From Hemibagrus wyckioides (taxonomy: Eukaryota > Chordata > Actinopteri > Siluriformes > Bagridae), in NCBI RefSeq assembly GCF_019097595.1, contig NC_080717.1, positions 22,811,376 through 22,875,375 of the forward strand: a stretch of 64,000 bases of DNA, given 5' to 3'. The notes under the pieces are model-generated. The model had not been told where the DNA came from. It did no database searches and saw nothing but the letters and a program-made list of their open reading frames with translations. A program made the position numbers and the translations under genes. Positions 43,320 to 64,000 of the stretch are shown piece after piece. Positions within the stretch are counted from its first letter, which is position 1. Every line of letters starts with the position of its first letter.

Positions 43320-44815
43320 TATCACACATGTCTAATCTAGAGTTTCTTATTATTACAGCCTGTACTATTTCTATAGGGTTAATCTGTACATTAATCTCAG
43401 ACTTAATCCGTAAAAAATAATAACTAAATAATGGGAAAAGGTAATGTGTGTGTATGTTTTGTTTACGTATATGCATTCTTTCTTACTTGTGATATATAAT
43501 GAGTTATTGCCTTGTGAACTATTAAGTCTTAGTTCTTCCTGTTCTCGTGTTGTGTCTTGCTGTGACACGAAAATGTCCCCTCAGGGATTAATAAAGTACT
43601 CTAATGTAGTGTGTTTCTACGACATGGATGTGGATGATATGAATATGAATCTGTTCTGTTTTGGAAGGCAAATCTCTAAGCTCATATGGACCCGCTGATG
43701 GATTTGCTGTGAAAGAGCAGTGAGTCCCCGTTCTGCCCTGAAGATTGTATCCCAACACTTATAGACCTCCACGACACTTATTAAACGCATTATATATTCT
43801 GCATTTGTGTTCATTTCAGGTTTGTTGCATTCGCTCCCCTCGAGGCTTTCTGTAATCAGTGTTTGTTTTGCAATTTATTCAAAAGCATCTTGCTGACTAG
43901 AATTTTTTTTTTCCCATTGCATTGCTTGTGTGTTTTCCTGTTTTATAGCTACGTGAAAAACTAAGCTCTAATTTGCATTTAGCTGTGCAAACACAAACAC
44001 ACACACACACACACAGCTATTATTCATGTCTCTATGAAGCTAATCATTACATAATGCTCAGCTAATAAAGAACATGCAGGAATAGACACATTTACATAAT
44101 GCCTGCCTGAACAACTCGCTCATTTCTGAGGAGTGTAAAGGAGTGTTAATCGATGCAGATTCATGCTAACACATCCGCACACGAAGACACGCCGCCAGCT
44201 GAAATAAAGTCTATCAGCCCTGAGCGTTGTTCAGCACCGAATAATTAGCTTGCTGCTTAGTACTCGAATGTTTGTCTTGAATATTTTTCATTAGATAGTA
44301 ACTCTTAGTCAGGAGAGAGAGAGTGTTTCCTGAACACTTGTCAATTTATTTTCTTACAGCTTCATCATGTTTAAGTGAAGATTACATGGAAACGATTCAC
44401 TCATTGTGGTGTCCCTCTGGTATATCACTATAAGAATTCCTGAAGTGTGCACACATGCTGTCAGAGAGCGTGGGGGATCGTTCAGCAGCTGATGCTAAAT
44501 GTAATTGTAGTTGTGTGGAGGATTTTCAGAGGAATTAAACCAACACTACTGAGAGAAATATTCACATGGGCAATGGTGTTGTCTAGTTTCCACCGTCATT
44601 CTCAACACAGTTAAGCAAGCTAGCTTGCACCTCGAATTGCCAACACACACACACACACACAGAAATCAGCAAATTCTTTTTTTTCTTTTTCTTTTTGCTG
44701 AAGAACTGTTGTGACAGCGAATAACAGCTGGGAGAGTGAGATTGCACGAGCTTCCTGGAGATGTGCCTCCTCTTAACTAACGACAAAAATACAGAAAAGT
44801 TTTTTTTTTCTAAAT
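43320..44815. other. No gene seen
   Basis: Low-repeat sequence, with CA runs at about 43993-44014 and 44641-44661. 43960-44280 has several TAAT/ATTA cores and looks regulatory in texture; no further evidence. Confidence 0.4.
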
Positions 44816-44817
44816 CT

Positions 44818-46192
44818 ACTGCTTTATGTATGTATATAATGTAATATGTATGTATATAATGTAATATGTATGTATATAATGCTTTATGTATGTATATAAT
44901 GTAATATGTATGTATATAATGTAATATGTATGTATATAATGCTTTATGTATGTATATAATGTAATATGTATGTATATAAAGCTTTATGTATGTATATAAT
45001 GTAATATGTATATAATGCTTTATGTATGTATATAATGTAATATGTATGTATATAATGCTTTATGTATGTATATAATGTAATATGTATGTATATAATGCTT
45101 TATGTATGTATATAATGTAATATGTATGTATATAATGTAATATGTATGTATATAATGCTTTATGTATGTATATAATGTAATATGTATGTATATAATGTAA
45201 TATGTATGTATATAATGCTTTATGTATGTATGTAATGTAATATGTATGTATATAATGTAATATGTATGTATATAATGCTTTATGTATGTATATAATGTAA
45301 TATGTATGTATATAATGTAATATGTATGTATATAATGCTTTATGTATGTATATAATGCTTTATGTATGTATATAATGTAATATGTATGTATATAATGCTT
45401 TATGTATGTATATAATGTAATATGTATGTATATAATGCTTTATGTATGTATGTAATGTAATATGTATGTATATAATGTAATATGTATGTATATAATGCTT
45501 TATGTATGTATATAATGTAATATGTATGTATATAATGTAATATGTATGTATATAATGCTTTATGTATGTATATAATGCTTTATGTATGTATATAATGTAA
45601 TATGTATGTATATAATGCTTTATGTATGTATATAATGTAATATGTATGTATATAATGCTTTATGTATGTATATAATGTAATATGTATGTATATAATGCTT
45701 TATGTATGTATGTAATGTAATATGTATGTATGTAATGTAATATGTATGTATATAATGTAATATGTATGTATATAATGCTTTATGTATGTATGTAATGTAA
45801 TATGTATGTATATAATGTAATATGTATGTATATAATGCTTTATGTATGTATATAATGCTTTATGTATGTATATAATGTAATATGTATGTATATAATGCTT
45901 TATGTATGTATATAATGCTTTATGTATGTATATAATGTAATATGTATGTATATAATGCTTTATGTATGTATATAATGCTTTATGTATGTATATAATGTAA
46001 TATGTATGTATATAATGCTTTATGTATGTATATAATGCTTTATGTATGTATATAATGTAATATGTATGTATATAATGCTTTATGTATGTATATAATGCTT
46101 TATGTATGTATGTAATGTAATATGTATGTATATAATGTAATATGTATGTATATAATGCTTTATGTATGTATATAATGCTTTATGTATGTAAA
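44818..46192. repeat. 20-bp minisatellite with two unit types
   Basis: About 68 units alternating irregularly between GTAATATGTATGTATATAAT and GCTTTATGTATGTATATAAT; a few have TGTAAT in place of TATAAT. Very low divergence. Confidence 0.96.
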
Positions 46193-46524
46193 CTTTATTT
46201 TTTAAATTTGATTGTATTTCAATAACTTGCTGCATTAATTAAAAAAAAAAAAACATAATAACCCAAAATCATCTTCTGAGACGAATAAACACTTTATTCA
46301 TCAAACACATAATTTCATCAAATTTACAGTCAACTACAGACACTGAGTCCATTAATCCCACCATTTTTCCTTAGTGACACGCCCCCAAGTTGGGGCTCAA
46401 AGAAAATCCCACTCGTAATTACGTTTCCCACCCGTAACTACGACATTGTGGTGGTGTTTGTGTGCGTTCAACTCGTATGTGCGATCTTTCTGACGTTCTT
46501 TCAGTTCACACTCCTTTGACAGAT

Positions 46525-46529
46525 GCACA

Positions 46530-46580
<51 letters not shown>
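46525..46580. repeat. CA/GA microsatellite
   Basis: CA run followed directly by a GA run. Confidence 0.9.
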
Positions 46581-46986
46581 CATATGTTCCCATAAGTAAG
46601 CTGTGTGTTAATTTGTTTAGGAAGGGATTTTTTTTAATCCTCACTGCATGCTCCCTCCAAACCACGCCCACAGCTGCCTCAAACGTAAACATAAACATTT
46701 CCATAATGTTAATTCTGTAGATTAAAAAAGCCTACCTAACTCATATTTATAACTTTTTTTATCCTAGAAATTTTGAAGAACTTGATCTTCAAGGATCTGT
46801 TATAGTTATTCTATGTTAAAAATATTTAAGAACTGTGAATGTTGTCTGAGCCTGATACTTTAATTATTTCATGAATCAAATTATTACACTTTGGTCATTG
46901 ATTGGTCAGAAGTTGATTAATTTTATATCATCTTACCATAACCTGAGGTCCAGTCAGCATTTCATCACCAGGTCCAAACACACATA

Positions 46987-47628
46987 CACTATATTGCCAG
47001 AAGTTGTTAGTTCCAGTGAAAGGAACTCTTAATGCTTCAGCTTCAAACCAAGACATTTTGGACAATTTCATTCTCCCAACATTGTGGGAACAGTTTGGGG
47101 ATGACCCCTTCCTGTTCCAGCAATGCCAAAACTGGGATGTTGGCCTTTACATGCACATGAATTTAATATAGAGTTGGCCCACCCTTTGCAGCTATAACAG
47201 CTTCAACTCTTCTGGGAAAAAATTCCACAAGGTTTAGGAGTGTGTTTAAGGGAATTTTTGACCATTCCTCTAGAAGTGCATTTCATTTATGAGGTCAGGC
47301 ACTGACGTTGGACGAGAAGGTCTGGCTCTAATTCATCCCAATGGTGTTCTATCAGGTTGAGGTCCGGACTCTGTGAAGTTCCTCCACACCAAACTCGCTC
47401 ATCCATGTCTTTATGGACCTTGCTTTGGTCACTGGTGTGCAGTCATGTTGGAACTGGAAGGGGTCATCCCCAAACTGTTCCCACAAAGTTGGGAGCATGA
47501 AATTGTCCAAAATGTCTTGGTATGAAGCTGAAGCATTAAGAGTTCCTTTCACTGGAACTAAGGGGCCGAGCCCAACCCCCGAATTCGATGATTTGGAGGG
47601 GTGTCCCAAAACTTTTGGCAATATAGTG
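46987..47628. mobile_element. Non-autonomous Tc1 derivative with long inverted arms
   Basis: Ends CACTATATTGCC and GGCAATATAGTG, each next to TA (46985-46986, 47629-47630). The interior from about 47170 resembles the transposase of the 11.4-kb element (minus-strand product fragments [18 protein letters not shown] and a QHDC-type segment). The left 110 bp or so (about 47010-47122) is an inverted copy of about 47450-47560, so the transcript could fold into a hairpin with a spacer near 325 bp. The coding frame is broken and no functional protein is expected. Confidence 0.85.
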
Positions 47629-47639
47629 TATATACCCTT

Positions 47640-48529
47640 CCTAAAAGGTTCTTTACGTAGAAACACTTTTGTAAGGTTCTCCTCTCACACCCAGACTTTA
47701 AAAACACATTAGACCAGAACATCTACTTGAATATTCTAGGCTAAATCGGTCAAAAATGGTTCGAGTGGAGTGTTTTTGTGGTTCTCACTTCGGTGCTGAG
47801 GAGCACAGCAGTGAAGCAAATCTCTCAGAGACTTTTCCATGGTGTCACCGTTTAGCATGTTCTCTGACATACAGCTCCAAACCGAGAGCCTGAGGCGGAA
47901 GCTGCGCCGTTTTCTCTGACGCACATCTCGGCTCATTAAACAAAACCTTATTCATGAGCCGATTCTCCACCGTCCCAGACACTGATTATGAAACATGGAT
48001 TCCGACCATAAATCTTGGGCCTGGAGAAGTGGATTACACTAAGATGACAAAATCTCACCGAAGCCTGAAACACCTTTAAGCTAGCGGAGGTGGACCGTTC
48101 GGAACGGAATAAAATAAATAAATAAATAAAATACTTATCCATTTCATATCCTAGCATAGTAAACAAAAATGTGTATTTTATCTGGAACTCATTTCTCAGA
48201 TGTAGCACATTTTGTTGTTGCCCTAGAGCAGAATCAGGGACGGACAGATATAAAGGTTTAGATTGCATCCAGACTGCAGCATCATCGCTTCTCTTCTCTC
48301 CTTCTCAGGGTAGAGTTACTGCAATGTCCTATCAGGTGTACGGTGTTCTATGCATAGCAGAGGAGAAAGGCAGGAAAACGAGAACTCTGCATTTTGAAAG
48401 GGAAGTCTGTGACACAGGAGGCACAGATAACAACCATGACTTGAAGATCAGGTTTTGGAAAATGTATAAGATTTATAAATATGAGCTTACATAACCTTTA
48501 TTAACTTCCTAGGTGCAATTTTTCCAGTA
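47640..48529. other. No gene seen
   Basis: Frames of about 65-107 codons occur on both strands, but none has a recognisable motif or splice context. An AAAT run lies at 48108-48130. Confidence 0.4.
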
Positions 48530-48860
48530 GCACACTGCTCCTCGCTCCCTCAGATCCACTAGCACTGCCCCACTGGTCCCACCATCTCTCAGGGGAAGAG
48601 GTAGGTATACATCTAGACTCTTCTCTGTTCTGGCACCAAGGTGGTGGAAGAAACGTCCCCTAGATGCATGTACAAAGTCACTGACTGACTAACTAGCTCT
48701 TATTTTTCCCTGGTTTTATGTATTGTTAAATGTTGTACATATTTAAAAACAACTCAGATTTAGGCTAATAGTATCCTAAGTCTGTAACCTATTGAACCAG
48801 TGTTAACGTATTCATGGATAGAGACTTTAAAGCACAATTTATTTTAGCGCCTGTCTGCAA
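48530..48860 (+). mobile_element. L2-type LINE 3' fragment
   Basis: Frame around 48540-48690 reads APRSLRSTSTAPLVPPSLRG then RLFSVLAPRWWKKRPLD, matching the extreme C terminus of fish L2-type reverse transcriptases (typically FSVAAPRLWNSLP). It is followed by an AT-rich 3' tail. Degenerate. Confidence 0.55.
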
Positions 48861-49149
48861 AATGGAATTGAATAATTATTATTATTTAAAAAAAAAACCC
48901 AAACAAACAAAGTGGCAGATAAATAAATTGAAATGGGTAAAAATGATTGTATCATCTTAGAATTTAAATAATCTCATTGTTAAGTATGAGGTCAATTGTT
49001 CCTCTATCTATTTATTTATTTATTTATATATAAAATTCAGTCCATTCGGTTGAAGTCCCACTCAATTTTCATTGGCTGATACGGTTAACCAATCACAAAA
49101 GGTATTTCATATTCCAAGTTTGTTCAGCCAGTAACAGGACAGAGTTTGG

Positions 49150-49150
49150 G

Positions 49151-49186
<36 letters not shown>

Positions 49187-49189
49187 ACC

Positions 49190-49248
<59 letters not shown>

Positions 49249-49585
49249 ACCAGAGACAGAGAGAGAGAGATTGAGAGAGAAACAGAGAGAGAGAGAGAAA
49301 CAGAAAGACAGACTGAGGGATAGACCGACAGAGAGAGAGAGTGAGAGAGAGAGAGAACCAGAGACAGAGAGAGAGAGGGAGGGAGAGAGACAGAGGGAGA
49401 GAGAGACAGAGAGACACAACCAGAGACAGAGAGAGAGAGAGAGAACCAGACAGAGAGAAACAGACAGAGAAAGAGAGAGAGAGATTGAGAGAGAAACAGA
49501 GAGAGAGAGAAACAGAAAGACAGACTGAGGGAGAGACCGACAGAGAGAGAGAGGGAGGGAGAGAGAGAGAGAGAGAGAGACAACC

Positions 49586-49640
<55 letters not shown>

Positions 49641-49750
49641 GACAGAGAAAGAGAGAGAGAGATTGAGAGAGAAACAGAGAGAGAGAGAAACAGAAAGACA
49701 GACTGAGGGAGAGAGTGAGAGAGAGAGAGAACCAGAGAGAGAGAGAGAGG

Positions 49751-49781
<31 letters not shown>

Positions 49782-49785
49782 TGTA
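49150..49785. repeat. (GA)n array with CAACCAGAGACAGAG steps
   Basis: About 640 bp of GA dinucleotides with higher-order inserts (ACAACCAGAGACAGAG, AACAGAAAGACAGACTGAGG). Ser/Leu and Arg/Glu frames are artefacts. Confidence 0.95.
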
Positions 49786-49789
49786 AGAC

Positions 49790-50563
49790 CCAAGCTCTTG
49801 TTAGTTTAGACCCAGGTGCTAGTATGATGTTAACACACCGCTCAAATCCTCCAAAGGACACTACATTTTTACCAAATAGTTATATTGTTATAAAACCATA
49901 TCATCTTCTATTGTTCCTTTACCTGCTCAGTGCAGACCAAGTAAAAGTTTACGAGTTTAAATATCTATTACTAAGTGCAACTGTTATTAAAATGAAAACC
50001 TCAGACAATAATAATAATAATAATAATAATAATACAGAATTGTTATAAAGATAAAAACCTCAGACTCTTATACAGTCAGACAACGTTATATTTTCAACTT
50101 TATATTTCCTTTCTCCATTGTCTTCTTACAGTTTACATACAAAATCCCCCCCATATGGATCAAAAATGTAAATCAGCAAATCCCTCCCCCTTTGTGAATT
50201 CACACGTTTCAAGTTGAGGCTTTCCCAGGGTTAAGAATGAGACCCTTTTTTTTTTCCAACCAAATGAAAGACATTAAAAAAAAACGTGATCACTGAATAA
50301 TAAAAACTAAACATTTTTTTAACAGCAACAGCTCAGTAACAGGGAAGAGAGTCCAGTGCTCCGGGGAAACACAGCGTCCACAGAGGAGAGCCCACAGACC
50401 AACGCTTGCACATCCACACAGACCCACGGTCACGTGAACATGCGGCTTAAAGAGGAACCTGCGCTGTGGGAGCGTGACTTAGCAAAGTGAGGAGAAGACG
50501 GCAAGACGGTGAATGAATGATAAAAGACAAACAGGTCGGTCATAAGAGGCTGGAGACAGTTAA

Positions 50564-50596
<33 letters not shown>

Positions 50597-50874
50597 TTAA
50601 AGACAAATGAACAAGAGAAGGCCAGCCTCTCTGATTCTATAAAACAAATCATGAAGGCACAGCAAAAGAAAAGGAACAAAAAGAAAAAAACAAAAAAACA
50701 AATCGGGGATCGGTAAAACAAATTGGCCATACTTATTATATAATTTCTCTTCTTTTTCAAGTGTGTGATGACGGAGTGCTGTTCTGAGAGTGTGTGTGTT
50801 TGTGTTCAGTTCGGTACAGCCCTCCGTGCCCTCGCTCTCTCACTCAGAGTTAGTCCGTCTCCGCGTCCTGGCTC
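49790..50874 (-). other. csk 3' UTR and 3' flank
   Basis: Sequence directly downstream of the csk stop. It has a TTA run at 50565-50597 and an AAT run at 50008-50034. The polyadenylation site could not be chosen from sequence. Confidence 0.45.
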
Positions 50875-62159
<11,285 letters not shown>

Positions 62160-62680
62160 CTGAGGACGGCAGAGCAAAATACGCTCTCACAACACCGTAC
62201 ATGATCAGCACAAAGATATACTTTTATATAACAAGCATAATATTTATCTTCCTCAATAATTAAACATAATCCCGAGCAATGTTAGTGAGCTTGCTTTAAG
62301 TAATTGAACTGGGAATTTCTCATCTCAAATCAGAAGTGCTCCCTTGTCAGGTCTAACTGTGGCGCCAATGTAGTTATTTCCAGTCTAATCATTCCTAATC
62401 AATTAACATTTCATTTATCACGTAAAATACCACGTGTGTATAAGAAGCAGTCTGTCGTTATTAATGTCATCCTGCTTCCTGAATTTTAAGAACCTTCTAG
62501 AATTATTTAAAAATTTCTATTGCTAAAAGAAATAAAATAAATGTTACTGCTTTAGATTGATCCTGCTTAAAAACACACACTAACGCATGCAATTTCTTTA
62601 TTATAATATGTTGACATTTAATCTTAAGATCTTATAGTGTATATGGTATAATATTTAAAAGGTTAAGGGACACATAACTG

Positions 62681-62719
<39 letters not shown>

Positions 62720-64000
62720 TCCAGTTTGTCGATCTATCCTTGTGAGGATTTTCCATTGACACAATTATTACTGTAACTATGCTACACACACAAGTCTCAG
62801 TAACCAATTATTTTTTATGAACTTTATATATTTATTACTATTTGGTTCTTTTTCATAAAACCTGCAGCTTTCGTAAAAAAGTCAAACGTCCCTGCAAGCT
62901 GTCAGATATTCCTTTCCCTGTGGGGACATTTGATCCTCGGTGAGAAATAAACACACGGAGTAAAGCTGAAGTTCAGGACAAGAAAAGACAAATTACAAGG
63001 TTCTAAAAAGAGCACAGCGTCGGACGCTTCTGCGGAGACTCTGGCATCAGAAGCATGCAGTCTGCGTTTCACAATTCCTACTGAATCTTATCCTTAACAT
63101 AAAACCTGACCGCTGAGGAGAAAAGAAGGAAACCTGTTCACGTAATGTTCGGCACTGAATGAGTTCGAGCTTGCGTATAAAAAGAGGTGATAAAAGGCCA
63201 GCGAGGACTTTCAGAGTTAAATGACGATCATGATTATTTCATCGAAACAATCTTCTTCTTCTTTCGGCTTTTCCCCTTAGGGGTGGCCTCAGCAAATCAT
63301 CTCTCTCCACCTATCCCTATCTTCTGCATCCTCAACACTAGCTTCATATCCTCATTTATTACATCCATATACCTCCTCTTTGGCCTTCCTCTTTTCCTCC
63401 TTCCTGGCAGCCCCATGTCCAACATTCTCCTACCAATATACTCACTCTCCCTCCTCTGAACATGTCCAAACCATCTTAATCTGTCCTCCCTAACTTTGTC
63501 CCCCGAACGTCCAACATGACCTGTCCTTCTGATGTACTCGTTATCACTTTATTACATATAATAATCAATAATCTCTTTAAAGACTGTAAACATGACTGAA
63601 CATTTATTGGTCAGGCATTTAAAACCTTTTAATCCACAGTGCGACATGAATTCTCGAAGCTGATTGGTCAGAAGGTGTGAATGAATTGACAATGTTACGA
63701 GCAGCATGGCTCAGGCTGTAGTTTCAGCTGTAAGCATGAGCAATAAACTGATATTAATGATGTAAAACAAATCATCATTGACGTGGTTATGGAGAATTGC
63801 ATGTAAACGTTCACGAAAGATTTTGGTAACAAACACTGTTTCATTTGTCCATTTCCCTGACATGGGAAATTCTTAAAAACAGATGATTTTACACTTCTCA
63901 ATAACTGCACAAGAAAAGCGTCGGAGAGTCAGAGTCAGAACTAGAAGAGTCAGAACTAAAGGGTCAGGGAATAACAGGAACTAACAGGAATAACAGGAAC
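62160..64000. other. csk intron upstream of the SH2 exon
   Basis: No SH3 exon is recognisable to the window edge. It contains a CA run (62687-62714), the LINE fragment at 63236-63545 and a dispersed repeat with GCTGATTGGTCAGAAGGTGT at 63659-63678. Confidence 0.45.
63236..63545 (-). mobile_element. Non-LTR retrotransposon C-terminal fragment
   Basis: The minus strand reads RLRWFGHVQRRESEYIGRRM then LPGRRKRGRPKRRYMDVINE, the conserved tail found after the RT domain of RTE/L2-like LINEs. It lies in the csk intron upstream of the SH2 exon. The plus-strand frame here is a shadow. Confidence 0.68.

Noticed and set aside
47736..48494. Frames of 66-107 codons between csk and cplx3, considered as lman1l exons
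   Set aside because: No lectin-domain motif, no consistent splice sites, mixed strands.
49093..49861. Ser/Leu-rich frames up to 245 codons with cysteines and valines
   Set aside because: Produced by the GA array and its higher-order inserts.

Overview
The window is vertebrate, almost certainly teleost. It holds intron-containing genes with GT/GC-AG splice sites, Tc1-like DNA transposons, tRNA-derived SINEs with L2-type tails, fragments of fish-type LINEs, and a very heavy load of microsatellites and minisatellites. The mix of Tc1 families and repeat-rich introns fits an otophysan fish such as a catfish, but that placement is an inference. I see no prokaryotic gene, CRISPR array, rRNA or functional tRNA gene.

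Three protein-coding genes are supported, all on the minus strand. (1) csk (C-terminal Src kinase) lies at 50875-62159. Nine exons run from the SH2 domain to the stop; the SH3 exons must lie to the right of the window. (2) cplx3 (complexin-3) lies at 31554-40069, with three exons encoding a complete 156-residue protein ending in a CAAX box. (3) adal (N6-methyl-AMP deaminase / adenosine deaminase-like) lies at 24766-31046, with ten exons encoding a complete 348-residue protein with all metal-binding and catalytic motifs. All exon joins keep frame. The csk to cplx3 order and orientation match the mammalian CSK-LMAN1L-CPLX3 block; no lman1l exon was found between them. adal starts about 0.5 kb downstream of the cplx3 stop codon.

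Layout. 1-24000: no confidently assigned gene. This part has a CpG-rich segment near 1.5-1.85 kb that may be a promoter, several low-repeat stretches that look like conserved noncoding elements, SINEs, LINE scraps, an apparently intact Tc1 element (11418-12665), a decayed intron-containing IS630/Tc1-type transposon (15531-17767), and long simple repeats. 24.7-31.1 kb: adal, with three copies of a short Tc1-derived element in its introns. 31.5-40.1 kb: cplx3, whose second intron is almost entirely a 6.7-kb minisatellite of 27- and 32-bp units. 40.1-50.8 kb: intergenic, mostly CT arrays punctuated by a TATAAA-containing unit, a 20-bp minisatellite, an inverted-arm Tc1 derivative and a GA array. 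50.9-62.2 kb: csk, with a 77-bp minisatellite and a donor-rich minisatellite in its introns. 62.2-64 kb: upstream csk intron with a LINE 3' fragment.

The most interesting points are these: the cplx3 intron array is free of GT and AG dinucleotides on the sense strand, begins about nine bases after a GC (not GT) splice donor, and is open in the frame of the preceding exon; and csk has 13 copies of a consensus-like GTAAGT donor just downstream of a weaker real donor, the nearest of which would add exactly 25 in-frame codons to the kinase domain.
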